Positions 18,028-27,131 of a stretch of DNA of 64,000 nt are shown one piece after another (the first letter of the stretch is position 1; each line of letters opens with the position of its first letter). Made by a program: the position numbers and the translations under genes. The stretch spans positions 5,518,001-5,582,000 of the forward strand of contig NZ_SHLD01000001.1 of the NCBI RefSeq assembly GCF_004217615.1, written 5' to 3'. The notes under the pieces were generated by a model. It did not search any database. It saw nothing but the letters and a program-made list of their open reading frames with translations, and was not told the DNA's origin. The DNA comes from Micromonospora kangleipakensis (GTDB lineage: Bacteria; Actinomycetota; Actinomycetes; Mycobacteriales; Micromonosporaceae).

Positions 18028-18045
18028 TTCAGCCGGTCTTCAGCC
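18028..18045. promoter_or_regulatory. TTCAGCC direct repeat between divergent operons
   Basis: TTCAGCC occurs at 18028-18034 and again at 18039-18045, an 11-base period; a degenerate TTCGTCC lies at 18018-18024. The site is about 70 bases upstream of the response regulator start and 90 bases upstream of the ABC ATPase start. Period and position fit an OmpR-family operator controlling both operons. Confidence 0.5.
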
Positions 18046-18133
18046 AACCCGCCGTACAGTCGCCATGACGTCCTGGTCGAACGGACCGCGGGTGGCGCGC
18101 CGCCACCTCGCACGGCGAGAGAGGGGGACGCTC

Positions 18134-19105
18134 ATGGCCAGCGTGCAGCTCGAGGCGGTGCGGCTCACCAAGCGGTTCGGGGACCGTACGGCGGTTGACG
18201 GGTTGAGCTTCACGGCACGGCAAGGCGAGGTCGTGGGACTGCTCGGGCCGAACGGGTCGGGCAAGACGACCACCATCCGATTGCTCACCACGGTGCTCGC
18301 GCCGACGAGCGGGGAGTTCTCGGTGGCTGGGGTTCCCTGCACCCGGCCGGGCGAGATTCGCCGGCGGATCGGCGTGCTGCCGGAAAGCAGCGGCTATCCC
18401 GGACACCAGACGGGCGAGGAGTACCTGCGCTACCACGCGCGGCTGTTCGGCCACGGCCGTCCGGACGCCGTGCGGGCCGCCGAGCGGCTACTGGCGGAGG
18501 TAGGCCTGGCCGAGCGTGGCTCGTCGCGGATCTCCACGTACAGCCGCGGCATGCGGCAGCGGCTGGGTATCGCACGGGCGCTGGTCAACGATCCCGCTGT
18601 CGTGTTCCTCGACGAGCCGACGCTCGGGCTCGACCCGGCCGGGCAACGTCAGATGCTGGCGATCGTCCGCGAGATCGCGGCGGGCAGAGGAGCCACCGTC
18701 ATCCTCAGCACCCATACCCTTCCGGACGTCGAGGAGATCTGCACGAGCGTGCTGATCCTCCACAAGGGGAAGATCCTCGTCTCCGGCACCTTCGGCGAGG
18801 TCACCCGCGCTGTCCCCACCCAGCAGTACGCGCAGATGCGCGTCCCGATCGAGTTGGTCGGTCGGGCCCGGCAAGCGCTCGCGGGCGTCGCCGACCTGAT
18901 GACAGAGCCCGCCGACGAACGTCCCGACATCCTCAGGATCTCCCTGAACGGACGGCCGGCCGCAGACCAGGGCGGCACGGATACCGGGATGAACGCAGCA
19001 CTGCGGGCGGTGCTGAGCGCCGACGTGCCGGTCCTGTCCTTCGAGGTCGAAGGCGCGCGACTCAGCGACGCGTTCCTAGCCATGACCGGGGAGGGTGTCC
19101 GGTGA
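18134..19105 (+). CDS. ABC exporter ATP-binding protein
   Basis: A 323-residue cytoplasmic ATPase powering an ABC-2-type exporter. Walker A is GPNGSGKTT (38-46), the signature is the slightly unusual SRGMRQR (137-143), Walker B is VVFLDEP (156-162) and the H-loop His is at 194. About 90 extra residues follow the nucleotide-binding domain, as in CcmA/NatA-type exporters. The ATG at 18134 gives the family N-terminus (VQLEAVRLTKRFG); the open frame upstream is a shadow. Its stop overlaps the permease GTG by 4 bases. Divergent from the two-component pair. Confidence 0.93.
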   Translation: MASVQLEAVRLTKRFGDRTAVDGLSFTARQGEVVGLLGPNGSGKTTTIRLLTTVLAPTSGEFSVAGVPCTRPGEIRRRIGVLPESSGYPGHQTGEEYLRYHARLFGHGRPDAVRAAERLLAEVGLAERGSSRISTYSRGMRQRLGIARALVNDPAVVFLDEPTLGLDPAGQRQMLAIVREIAAGRGATVILSTHTLPDVEEICTSVLILHKGKILVSGTFGEVTRAVPTQQYAQMRVPIELVGRARQALAGVADLMTEPADERPDILRISLNGRPAADQGGTDTGMNAALRAVLSADVPVLSFEVEGARLSDAFLAMTGEGVR

Positions 19106-19944
19106 CGACGGGTCTGAGCGGGCGGGTCCGGAGCGCCGAACCCAGCGCGGGCGGGGTTCGCGGCGATGGCCCGGGTTGGCGGGTCGTCGCCGAACAGGAG
19201 TGCCGCGATCTGTGGGTGAGCGGGCGCGGCCCGGTGTTGGTCTTCGCGTTCAGCGTCGTCCTGAGCGTCATGACCTACCTTGCCGGTACCAATCAGGTGC
19301 TCAACTTCCTCGAGCAGCGGGAGGCGGTGAACCTCACCCTGCAGGTTGCGGTGGCGATCGGCGTCCTCGTCACGCTGGTGGTCAGCGCCGACGCGATCAG
19401 CGGGGAGCGGGAGCGGGGCACGCTGGAGAGCCTGCTGCTCGCACCCGTCTCCCGCCGGGCGATCGTGCTGGGGAAGATGGCCGCCGCCTTGTCGCTCTGG
19501 CTCGCGACCTTCGTCGTGAGTGTGCCGTACCTGTGGGTGCTCGGACGCGGAGTGTCCATCGTCGGGCAGGCGCTGCTGCTGGGCCTGCTCGTCGGCACGC
19601 TGCTGGCGGTCGCGCTCGCCGCGCTCGGTCTGCTGATCAGCGCCATTTCGAGTTCCAACAAGGTCAGTCTCGCAATAAGCCTGTTCCTGCTGTTGGCGTT
19701 CTTCGCGCCGACCCAGTTGCCCGGCGGCACGCCGAGGGGCTGGTTCGGAGACGTCCTCGTCCGGCTCAACCCGGTCGACGCGGCGCTGCACTACCTGACG
19801 GCTGTGCTCGTCAACGGGCACGCCTGGACGCGGGACCTGTCCTACCTGATCTCTCCGCTACTCACCGCGGTACTGGCCGGGGGCGTCCTGGTTGCCGCCG
19901 GCACCCGGATCGTCAGGCTGTATGGAGGGGTGAGCGGAGCATGA
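19102..19944 (+). CDS. ABC-2-type exporter permease
   Basis: A 280-residue membrane protein with six hydrophobic segments. It contains SADAISGERERGTLESLLLAPVSRRAIVLGK, the typical cytoplasmic loop of ABC-2/NatB-like permeases. The GTG start at 19102 lies within the GTGA overlap with the ATPase stop, and its own stop overlaps the next ATG by 4 bases. The three genes therefore form a tightly coupled operon whose products probably assemble in the membrane. Substrate unknown. Confidence 0.88.
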   Translation: MTTGLSGRVRSAEPSAGGVRGDGPGWRVVAEQECRDLWVSGRGPVLVFAFSVVLSVMTYLAGTNQVLNFLEQREAVNLTLQVAVAIGVLVTLVVSADAISGERERGTLESLLLAPVSRRAIVLGKMAAALSLWLATFVVSVPYLWVLGRGVSIVGQALLLGLLVGTLLAVALAALGLLISAISSSNKVSLAISLFLLLAFFAPTQLPGGTPRGWFGDVLVRLNPVDAALHYLTAVLVNGHAWTRDLSYLISPLLTAVLAGGVLVAAGTRIVRLYGGVSGA

Positions 19945-20498
19945 AGACAGGGCTGGCCCTCGCCGGGCTGTTACTGGCGCTGACGGCTCCCGTCGGCCTG
20001 ACCGCTGCGGCGGCAGCCGCTCCGCCGCCACTGCCGGGCGTCGTCGAGGTCGTATTGGAGCAGAGCCGACTCAACACGGTCGTTGGTGAGAGGTTGACGC
20101 TTGAGTCCCGCGTGGTCAACTCGGGTGACGCGCCGACCGACCGGCTGGTGGCCCACCTCAACGTCGCGAGCCTGGACGGCGTCTACGTCGACCTCGAGGA
20201 CTGGTCGGCGGACGTGACCCGGGAAGTTCCGCCGGTGGCGCCGGGCAGCAGCACGTCGCTGTCCTGGCAGTTCCAGGCCGTCAACACCGGCAGTTTCGAC
20301 GTCTACGTCGTGCTCATGCCCGGCGGCGACTCCACGGCGGGTACCGGCCCGCTCGTGGTGAGCCAGCCGGTACACGTGGCGGTGGCCGGAAAGCGGACCC
20401 TGACCGCAGCGGGCTCGCTGCCGGTTGCCATCGTCGTTCCGGTCGTGCTCGGTCTGGTGGCCGCAGCTGCCAGATATCGCATTCGGCGTACGAGTTGA
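19941..20498 (+). CDS. Membrane-anchored extracytoplasmic beta-sandwich protein of the ABC operon
   Basis: A 185-residue protein with a signal peptide (1-28, ending near AAAA), an exposed domain (about 30-150) and a C-terminal helix (about 155-175) followed by Arg residues, so it is anchored from outside. The middle (LTLESRVVNSGDAPTDRLVAHLNV ... PPVAPGSSTSLSWQFQAVNTGSFDVYVVL) has the NEW3/CARDB-like pattern of alternating strands seen in extracellular beta-sandwich domains. It overlaps the permease gene by 4 bases. It may be a substrate-handling or sensing accessory to the exporter (inference). Confidence 0.75.
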   Translation: MKTGLALAGLLLALTAPVGLTAAAAAAPPPLPGVVEVVLEQSRLNTVVGERLTLESRVVNSGDAPTDRLVAHLNVASLDGVYVDLEDWSADVTREVPPVAPGSSTSLSWQFQAVNTGSFDVYVVLMPGGDSTAGTGPLVVSQPVHVAVAGKRTLTAAGSLPVAIVVPVVLGLVAAAARYRIRRTS

Positions 20499-20683
20499 CA
20501 GGAGGAACTCACCCTCGGATTCAGGACTCCGTTTGTGGCAAGGGTGAGGAAGGTTTCGATGCCGTCCGCGCTGGTGGGATGGGCCTCGTAGACGACCGAG
20601 TCGATCCCGGCCTTCTGCAGGGCCATGGCTGCGGCCGGACCGGCGACGCCGCCGCCGATGATCAAGGCGGTGCGGTGGGTCAT
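20499..20683 (-). pseudogene. N-terminal fragment of an FAD-dependent monooxygenase
   Basis: From ATG 20683 the minus strand encodes ALIIGGGVAGPAAAMALQKAGIDSVVYE, a textbook FAD-binding GxGxxG fold, followed by about 25 more family-like residues ending near LATNGVLNP. Homology then stops as the frame enters the end of the preceding gene. Full proteins have about 400 residues. This is a 5' remnant, truncated where it meets the ABC operon. Confidence 0.7.
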
Positions 20684-21195
20684 GACTGCTGTCCTTCGTC
20701 GATGGCGGGCTGTTCGGCCAGCCCTGGTATCCGGCGTCGACCTGGCTTTCACCTGTGCGAGCCACGGGAAAAGGTCGCGGATGCCGGCCCTCAGCGCGGT
20801 CTGCAGGGCTGAGCGGCCGCTGCGGGTAGCCCGGGCAGCTCCAGCGCCGCGGGCCCACCATCGCTAGAACCTTCAGCGGCCGCTGGGTGGTGCGTAGATC
20901 CTGCTCGTCAAGCGTCCCAGGCGTGCAGGAACGAGTGCGGGGTGATCTCCTTCCAGCCCGGCATCCCGGCCGTCCTTGGCCAGGCGCTTGACAATCGGGC
21001 CTTCACCGCCGACGGCGTCAAAGGTGTAGGCGCCGGACGAGGTGGGGGCGGGTAGGGAGCATGCCCGGCGCTGGCACGAACCGGTGCCGGGGTTGCTCGG
21101 GGCCTTCGTGTATAGCAACCCGGGCGGCCCGGTCAGGTGATGGTGTCCCCGGACGGCTGTCGTCGACGTCGGCCCGTCGAGGCCGGGGCCGGCGG
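20684..21195. other. Gap without a recognisable gene
   Basis: About 510 bases between the monooxygenase fragment and the quinone reductase. A minus-strand stretch near 20910-21060 (SSGAYTFDAVGGEG, then in another frame GWKEITPHSFLHAWDA) looks coding-like but broken, and I do not recognise it. No repeat or RNA gene is evident. Confidence 0.35.
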
Positions 21196-22167
21196 TCAGG
21201 CCACCGTGAGCAGCAGCTTGCCTGGGAAGGAGGTCTGCAGGCGACGGTGCGCTTCCGCCGCCTGCCCAAGCGGGAACTTCTCGGCGACGTGCACCTGGAA
21301 GGGTCCCGCCTCGATGAGCTCGTTGAGGCGCTGCAACTGCCGGGGGCCGGTCTCGCCGTCGTACGCCCGGACCGTCACGCCGGGCCGCTCGCTCGGTTCC
21401 GGTTGCACCCCGTGGGGGTACCCGAGCACGCCACCGTCGCGCAGCGCCTCGGTGAGCTTGTCCAGCGTCTCGCCACCGGCCATCGCCAGCAGGCCGTCGA
21501 CGCCGTCCGGCGCCACCTCCCGGATCCGCCCGAGCACCTCGGCGAGGTCACCGTGACCGTCGAGGGCCACGTCGGCGCCGAGCCGGGTCACCAGCGCCAC
21601 GCCCTCCGCCCCGGACGCCACGGCGACCACGTTGAGCCCCTGCCGCTTGGCCAACTGCACGGCCAGGTGGCCCTGCCCGCCGCTCGCGCCGAAGATCAAC
21701 ACCCACGCGCCGGCGGACAGGCCGAGCATGTCCAGACCCGACAAGGCGGTCAGCGCGTCGGTGGGCATGGCCCCCGCGTGCTCCACCGGCAGCCCCGCCG
21801 GCAGCTTCGCGACGTACTGCGCCTTCGTCGCCGCGTATTCGGCGTAGAAGCCGCCCTTCGGCCGGGTGTAGCCGTACACGTAGACCACGTCGCCCACGGC
21901 GACGTTGGTCACCTGCCGGCCGACGGCGGCGACGCTGCCGGCGGCGTCCGCGCCGGGCACGATCGGGAACGAGGTGCCCTCGGGCACCAGCGTGCCCTCC
22001 CGTTCGAAGGCGTCCCAGACCCCCACGCCGGCGCTCCACACCTTGATCAGCACCTCGTCGTCGGCGATCTGTGGCACCGGCAGGATACGCAGGGTGATCA
22101 CCCCCGGGCCGCCGAACTCGTCGAGGGCCGCGGCCTGCATCCGCTCGGGCACATCGCCGTCTGCCAT
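21196..22167 (-). CDS. Zinc-independent quinone oxidoreductase / alcohol dehydrogenase-like protein
   Basis: A 323-residue medium-chain dehydrogenase/reductase. The GroES-like half (about 10-125) has VPGADAAGSVAAVG and VGDVVYVYG; the Rossmann half has LIFGASGGQGHLAVQLAKRQG near residues 155-175. Cysteine zinc ligands are absent, placing it with NADPH:quinone reductases (QOR family) rather than zinc alcohol dehydrogenases. It probably reduces quinones or enones with NADPH. The ATG start gives a normal length. It is monocistronic, and the 350 bases upstream (22168-22514) show no gene. Confidence 0.88.
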   Translation of the reverse strand: MADGDVPERMQAAALDEFGGPGVITLRILPVPQIADDEVLIKVWSAGVGVWDAFEREGTLVPEGTSFPIVPGADAAGSVAAVGRQVTNVAVGDVVYVYGYTRPKGGFYAEYAATKAQYVAKLPAGLPVEHAGAMPTDALTALSGLDMLGLSAGAWVLIFGASGGQGHLAVQLAKRQGLNVVAVASGAEGVALVTRLGADVALDGHGDLAEVLGRIREVAPDGVDGLLAMAGGETLDKLTEALRDGGVLGYPHGVQPEPSERPGVTVRAYDGETGPRQLQRLNELIEAGPFQVHVAEKFPLGQAAEAHRRLQTSFPGKLLLTVA

Positions 22168-22514
22168 CTGGAATTCCTCTCCGCCCCGGCGGCCACCGGC
22201 ATCGTCGAACGCAGCATGCCCTGCCCCCGTCGCCGTCGGTCGCTGCCCGAGCGCCGTTCACCCGGTCGGGCTACCGGCCGCCAACGCGCCGGACCCGCGC
22301 CGCGGACGCGTCCGGTGACAGGCGAAGCACGGTCTGCCGCCCTGCCCCGTCACCACTCGGCGACCCCGACCGGCGGATGGACCCGTCGCGACCGCATGGG
22401 CGAGGAGTACACACCATCCGACCGCGCTGCGGCCACACCCTAACGAACCTGACGTGGTCTGGTACCGGTTCGAGCGTCACACGATGCCCGGTAGCACAGC
22501 TCGATCAACACGGA

Positions 22515-22791
22515 CACCGTAACCTCGAAGCGGTGGGCCGTGCGGTACGCCGAGCACGGTGCGGCCGCGATGACGGACCGGTCGTCGCGCCCGCACCACA
22601 GCCCGGCCAAGACTGGCCGGTCGGTGGTGCGCAAGATCGTGCACCTGCGCTGGAAACAGCGCCTCGGGCCGGTGCAGATCGCCGGCCAGCTGGCGATGCC
22701 GGCCTCGACCGTGCACGCCGTGCTGACCCGCTGCCGGATCAACCGGCTGACGCACATCGACCGCGCCACCGGCGAGCCGATCCGTCGCTAA
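22515..22791 (+). pseudogene. IS481-type transposase, N-terminal fragment with nonsense codon
   Basis: The frame reads TSKRWAVRYAEHGAAAMTDRSSRPHHSP, the helix-turn-helix and linker of IS481-type transposases, then LRWKQRLGPVQIAGQL and LTHIDRATGEPIRR. The family continues with Tyr-Glu-His, but here the Tyr codon is TAA (22789-22791) and homology is lost shortly after. The catalytic DDE core is missing and no terminal repeats are visible, so it is a dead fragment. Confidence 0.65.
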
Positions 22792-23015
22792 GAGCACGAC
22801 CATCCATGGTGTATGACGTACACAATCATGAGGCGTGATGTCTCCACGCCACGTATCCGCAGGTACGTAGGCTGGTCTCGGCCCGTGAGACCTTCCACCG
22901 GGCCAACTCCGTCAACTGCCGTCGGTGCACCTTTCACGGATCGGTGCCCTGTTTCCGTCGTACTGGTTGGTAACGCGACCCAGCCCATCACCGGCAGACA
23001 GGAAGTGGTTCGATC

Positions 23016-23768
23016 ATGAAGATCGTCGTCATCGGCGGCAGCGGCCTCATCGGCTCCAAGCTCGTGGACAGCCTCGGTGCGCAGGGCCACGAGGCGGTGC
23101 CGGCGTCACCGAAGACCGGCGTGAACACGCTGACCGGCGAAGGCGTGGGCGAGGTGCTCGACGGTGCCGACGTCGTCGTCGACGTGTCGAACTCTCCCTC
23201 GTTCGAGGACGCCGCGGTGCTGGAGTTCTTCGAGACGTCCACCCGGAATCTCCTCGCCGCCGCGGCGGACGCCGGGGTGGGGCACTACGTGGCGCTCTCC
23301 GTCGTGGGCAGCGACCGGCTTCCGGACAGCGGGTACATGCGGGCGAAGGTCGCCCAGGAGAAGCTCATCGTCGCGTCCGGGATCCCGTATTCGCTGGTGC
23401 ACGCCACGCAGTTCTTCGAGTTCGTCCAGGGCATCGTCGACGCCGCCACGGACGGCGACACCGTACGCCTCGCGCCGGTGCTCATTCAGCCGATGGCGGC
23501 CGACGACGTCGCGACGGCGGTGGCCGAGGTCGCGGTCGGTGCGCCGACGAACGTGGTCGAGGTCGCCGGGCCGGAGCAGTTCCGCCTCGACGAGCTGGGC
23601 CGATCCGTTCTCGCCGCCCGTCACGACCCGCGTTCGGTGGTGACCGACCCCGCCGCCCGCTACTTCGGCGCCACGCTGGGCGAACGCTCACTCGTTCCCG
23701 CCGACGGCGCCCGCGTCGCCCGTACCCGCCTCGACGACTGGCGCGCGCAGGCGGCCCGCGAGCAGTAA
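23016..23768 (+). CDS. NAD(P)-binding NmrA-like atypical short-chain dehydrogenase
   Basis: A 250-residue protein with the N-terminal motif VIGGSGLIGSKLV (GxxGxxG) and an extended-SDR pattern (ADVVVDVSN, GHYVALSVVGSDRLPDSGYMRAKVAQE). A Tyr-x-x-x-Lys arrangement is present in GYMRAK. It resembles NmrA/YtfG-like reductases or sensors of redox cofactors. The ATG lies about 10 bases after AGGAAG. It stands alone between the transposase fragment and a decayed membrane-protein gene. Substrate unknown. Confidence 0.85.
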   Translation: MKIVVIGGSGLIGSKLVDSLGAQGHEAVPASPKTGVNTLTGEGVGEVLDGADVVVDVSNSPSFEDAAVLEFFETSTRNLLAAAADAGVGHYVALSVVGSDRLPDSGYMRAKVAQEKLIVASGIPYSLVHATQFFEFVQGIVDAATDGDTVRLAPVLIQPMAADDVATAVAEVAVGAPTNVVEVAGPEQFRLDELGRSVLAARHDPRSVVTDPAARYFGATLGERSLVPADGARVARTRLDDWRAQAAREQ

Positions 23769-24050
23769 CCCGCTACGTCGGCGCGGCGGTCGGATCCGTC
23801 GGCTTGCCGAGGCGCTCCACCAGCACCCGCGCCGCCTCGGTGAACGGCTCGTCGGACTCGCCCGGCCAGTGTCCCTGGCCGCCGCGGCGCGGTGCCGGCC
23901 GCGGCGGGAGATCAGGGTGACCAGGCCCGCGACGATCAGCGTGATCAGTACCGCGCGGAAGAAGCCGAAGATCGCCCAGGTGTACGCCCGCGGCGGGCCG
24001 GTGGCCAAGGGTTGTTGCGGCAGGTGTGCGCCCGCGCGGATCATGGACAG
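23766..24050 (-). pseudogene. Decayed small membrane-protein gene
   Basis: The minus strand contains a clear membrane segment, YTWAIFGFFRAVLITLIVAGLVTLISRR (about 23900-23985), then changes frame to end as DEPFTEAARVLVERLGKPTDPT at 23773. The two parts together look like one short membrane protein with a frameshift near 23885. I do not recognise the family. It could also be two unrelated fragments. Confidence 0.35.
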
Positions 24051-24254
24051 GGCGTACTTCTGGCCTCGCCTGCAGCCGGGCTCTCGCCTGGTCTCGTGCG
24101 GCCGATGCTCTCGCCGTACTCCAGATACCAGGATCACGCCACCCCGCCCCGGCGGGGAAGAGCCGACAAGGTGCGTCTGAGGCATCGCGCATGTTGGCTC
24201 TGCCCAGGCGTCCGTTACCCGTAAGGGCACCCCGATGTGGTGTGATCTCAAGGC

Positions 24255-25199
24255 ATGAAGGTCAGGGTCGTCGGCGCCGGTGTTGTGGGCTTGACCAGTG
24301 CACTCCGCCTGGCGCAAACCGGTCATGAGGTCGACGTAGTTGCCGCGAAGATGGGGAAGAGCACCACATCGTCGGTCGCCGCGGCACTCTGGTATCCCTA
24401 CCGCGCGTACCCGGAGGCGGACGTAACCCGATGGTCGGCGACCACCTACCAGGTGCTGCGCGGCCTGACCTCCGATCCCTCCGCCGGCGTGCGGATGCGC
24501 CACGGGCGGGAGTTGTTCCGTCGGCACGCCTCCGACCCGTGGTGGCGGGATGCGGTTCCCGAGCTGGGTCGGGTTGCCGGCGAGCGACTGCCAGCCGGCT
24601 ACGTCGACGGTTACGAACTGAGCGTTCCGGTGGTGGACATGGCGGTGCATCTGCCATGGCTGCTCGGCCAGTTGGAAACGGCGGGGGTCGCCGTACGGGC
24701 CCAATACGTGGATGATCTAGCCCACGCGTTCGAGGACGTGGACACCGTGGTGAACTGCACCGGACTGGGATCCAGAAAGTTGATCCACGACGAGACCCTC
24801 ACACCGGTACGGGGACAGGTGATCGTCGTCGCACAGTTCGGCCTGACCGAATGGCTACTCGACCAGAACGATCCCGAACAACTGATCTACGTCGTACCCA
24901 GGAGCGACACCGTGCTGCTCGGCGGCACCGCCGAGGAGGGCGACGAGGATCTAACCGTCAGGCCGCAAACGATCACCGACATCCTGAAACAGTGCACCGA
25001 GCTGGTGCCCGCGCTCGACAAGGCCCGCATCCTCAGCCATCGCGTGGGCCTACGTCCTGGGCGCCCGACCGTGCGGCTGGAAACCGAGTTCATCGACCGC
25101 GGTCCGGTGGTGCACTGCTATGGCCACGGTGGCGCCGGAGTCACACTGTCCTACGGCTGCGCCGAGGACGTCGCCAAACTCGTATCAGGACTGTCCTGA
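24255..25199 (+). CDS. D-amino-acid oxidase-type FAD oxidoreductase
   Basis: A 314-residue flavoenzyme of the DAAO family, which deaminates D-amino acids (or D-Asp/D-Glu) oxidatively to 2-oxo acids, ammonia and H2O2. It has the FAD motif VVGAGVVGLTSALRLA (5-20), TTSSVAAALWYPYRAYP, VNCTGLGSRKL and the C-terminal signature HRVGLRPGRPTVRLE...CYGHGGAGVTLSYGCA with the substrate-binding Arg. The ATG follows CAAGG closely. Length and motifs are complete, so it should be active. A decayed second copy of the family lies at 45285-45515. Confidence 0.92.
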   Translation: MKVRVVGAGVVGLTSALRLAQTGHEVDVVAAKMGKSTTSSVAAALWYPYRAYPEADVTRWSATTYQVLRGLTSDPSAGVRMRHGRELFRRHASDPWWRDAVPELGRVAGERLPAGYVDGYELSVPVVDMAVHLPWLLGQLETAGVAVRAQYVDDLAHAFEDVDTVVNCTGLGSRKLIHDETLTPVRGQVIVVAQFGLTEWLLDQNDPEQLIYVVPRSDTVLLGGTAEEGDEDLTVRPQTITDILKQCTELVPALDKARILSHRVGLRPGRPTVRLETEFIDRGPVVHCYGHGGAGVTLSYGCAEDVAKLVSGLS

Positions 25200-25269
25200 C
25201 CGCTGTGAGCCCGGCGTCGCAGCGGTGCCGCCTTACCGTCATTCGGTGCGCGGCCGTTAGGGTCGCGAG

Positions 25270-26022
25270 GTGAGTCAGGGCGGCGAGCATGACACGGAGC
25301 AGCCCTTGGCCGGGGGTCGTTTGACGGCTGGTGTGGTGCGGGTCGGAGACACGGCCCGCCGCCCGGCGTCGCCGGCGTCGCGTTACGTGGCGCGACTGCT
25401 GACTCATCTCGTCAGGAAGGGTTTCGACGGCTGCCCTCAGCACCTGGGGTGGGACCAATACGGCCGTGACATCTTGTCGTTCGTGCCCGGCCACGTTCCT
25501 CCACGATGGCAGCACTTCACCGACGACCAGGTCGGACAGGCAGCGACGCTGCTGCGACAGCTGCACGATGCCACGCGAGACTTGATGCCCAGCCTCCGGG
25601 AGGAGGTGGTCTGCCATCACGACCCCGGTCCGAACAACACGGTCTTCCGCGACGGCCAGCCGATCGCCTTCATCGACTTCGACTTCGCGGCGCCAGGCCA
25701 CCCGCTCGAGGACGTGGGGTACATGGCGTGGGCCTGGTGCATCTCGTCACGGCCCGATCGGGGACCCGCGACAGAACAGGCCCGCCAGGTGCGGATCCTG
25801 GCGGACGCCTACGGCTTGAGCCCGATCGACCGTGACCGTCTACCTGCCGCCATCGGCGAGCGCTTACGCCGCAACGAGGCGTTCTGGCGAGACATCCTCG
25901 ACGACGAAGCGGCCTCGGTCCCTCGCGCACGCCTTGGCGAGGTGCTCGCCTGGACCCGACGCGAATTGGCCTACACCGAGGCCAACCGAAAGACGTTTAT
26001 CGCCGCACTCAATTCGGCATGA
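25270..26022 (+). CDS. Aminoglycoside phosphotransferase-fold kinase-like protein
   Basis: A 250-residue protein with the APH/choline-kinase catalytic core. The catalytic loop is VVCHHDPGPNN (His117-Asp118, Asn123; usual HGDLxxxN) and the metal site is FIDFDFAAPGHPLEDVGY (Asp136). The N-lobe is short and lacks an obvious ATP glycine loop, though relatives also vary there. It starts with GTG at 25270, 70 bases after the oxidase gene. Families of this kind phosphorylate antibiotics or small alcohols; the substrate here is unknown. Confidence 0.8.
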   Translation: MSQGGEHDTEQPLAGGRLTAGVVRVGDTARRPASPASRYVARLLTHLVRKGFDGCPQHLGWDQYGRDILSFVPGHVPPRWQHFTDDQVGQAATLLRQLHDATRDLMPSLREEVVCHHDPGPNNTVFRDGQPIAFIDFDFAAPGHPLEDVGYMAWAWCISSRPDRGPATEQARQVRILADAYGLSPIDRDRLPAAIGERLRRNEAFWRDILDDEAASVPRARLGEVLAWTRRELAYTEANRKTFIAALNSA

Positions 26023-26064
26023 GTTGCAGCCGGGCCCAATCATGCACCGGCCGGAAGTCGACAC

Positions 26065-26112
26065 CTTCGGAGCAGCCGAAGAGGTCACCGAGCAGGAAGT
26101 CCTGATCAATCG
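26065..26112. repeat. Dispersed repeat R1, isolated copy
   Basis: CTTCGGAGC(A)GCCGAAGAGGTCACCGAGCAG-type sequence, also seen at 38818-38860, 44555-44627 and 56551-56625. It sits just behind the phosphotransferase gene. Confidence 0.6.
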
Positions 26113-26118
26113 ATATTG

Positions 26119-26235
26119 ATGTCGAGCCGCCAGCCCACGCACGTCGCCCTCGTACAGGTCGGCGACGAGCGGGAGTCCGCATTCCTCGACTGGGCGCAGC
26201 GCGAACTGCTGCCTGCCCTGCTTGAGGTTGGCTGA
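26119..26235 (+). CDS. Unassigned 38-residue ORF
   Basis: ATG 26119 to TGA 26235 encodes HVALVQVGDERESAFLDWA and ends ELLPALLEVG. The composition is protein-like and unlike the shadow frames around it. It begins right at the end of repeat R1 and lies 23 bases before the DDAH gene. It may be the 3' remnant of a longer gene cut by the repeat, or a small leader peptide. I do not recognise it. Confidence 0.3.
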   Translation: MSSRQPTHVALVQVGDERESAFLDWAQRELLPALLEVG

Positions 26236-26258
26236 CAGGCGCACGGCACACTGGTGGC

Positions 26259-27029
26259 ATGACGCGAGGCATTGCCCTGGTCCGGCGACCCAGCGGCCGG
26301 CTGGCCGAGGGGCTGGTCACCCACATCGAGCGCAGCGACGTGGACGTCGCGCAGGCCCGGCGTCAGCACGAGGCGTACCGGGCCGCGCTCGCCGAAGCCG
26401 GCTGGCAAGTGCGCGAGGTCGCCCCCGCCGACCACTGCCCCGACTCGGTGTTCGTCGAGGACACCGTCGTGGTCTGCGAGGGCCTGGCGGTGATCACACG
26501 GCCGGGCGCGCCAGAGCGCCGTCCGGAGATCCCCGGCACGGAGAAGGCGGTACGAGAGGCCGGGCTGGAGGTCGTACGCATCGAGGCTCCCGGGACGCTG
26601 GACGGCGGCGACGTGCTGCAAATCGGCACCACGGTGTACGTGGGTCGAGGCGGCCGCACCAACGGTGAGGGCGTGGCCCAGCTGCGTGCCCACCTGGCGA
26701 CCCGCGGGCGCACGGTGATCCCGGTCCCGCTGCGCGACGTGCTGCATCTCAAGTCGGCCGTGACCGCGCTGCCCGACGGCACCCTCCTCGCGCTGCCGGA
26801 ACTGCTCGACACGACCGCGCTCCGACAGCCGGTGCGCCCTGTCGACGAGGAGGCCGGCTGCCACGTCGTACCGGTCGGTGATGACCTCGTGCTGCTGGCC
26901 GCGTCGGCGCCGCGCACCGCGGCGTTCGTGGCGGACCTCGGCTTCACACCGGTCGTCGTCGACATCGGCGAGTACGAGAAGCTTGAGGGCTGCGTCACCT
27001 GTCTGAGCGTGCTGATCCCCGGGGTCTGA
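26259..27029 (+). CDS. ddaH: Dimethylarginine dimethylaminohydrolase (DDAH)
   Basis: A 256-residue member of the guanidine-modifying superfamily, which hydrolyses N-omega-methylated arginines to citrulline and methylamines. Visible features are the DSVFVEDTVVV strand with the substrate-binding acidic pair (near residue 65), GTLDGGDVLQIG, the catalytic His163 in RDVLHLKSAV and the nucleophile Cys248 in GCVTCLSV at the C-terminus. Length and order match bacterial DDAH. It stands alone. Arginine deiminase is unlikely because it is about 400 residues long. Confidence 0.93.
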   Translation: MTRGIALVRRPSGRLAEGLVTHIERSDVDVAQARRQHEAYRAALAEAGWQVREVAPADHCPDSVFVEDTVVVCEGLAVITRPGAPERRPEIPGTEKAVREAGLEVVRIEAPGTLDGGDVLQIGTTVYVGRGGRTNGEGVAQLRAHLATRGRTVIPVPLRDVLHLKSAVTALPDGTLLALPELLDTTALRQPVRPVDEEAGCHVVPVGDDLVLLAASAPRTAAFVADLGFTPVVVDIGEYEKLEGCVTCLSVLIPGV

Positions 27030-27131
27030 CCCACGCCCCAGCCGGACTCGGTCGGCGGCAGTTGCGGACGTTCCACTCGCTCGCATGCAGTCGAGTCGCA
27101 CTGCTCGACGGGCGCAGAGGCATGCCGATTG

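Noticed and set aside
18134..20498. ABC operon as a lantibiotic or bacteriocin immunity system
   Set aside because: No precursor peptide or modification enzyme is nearby, and the third gene is a beta-sandwich membrane protein, so substrate and role stay open.
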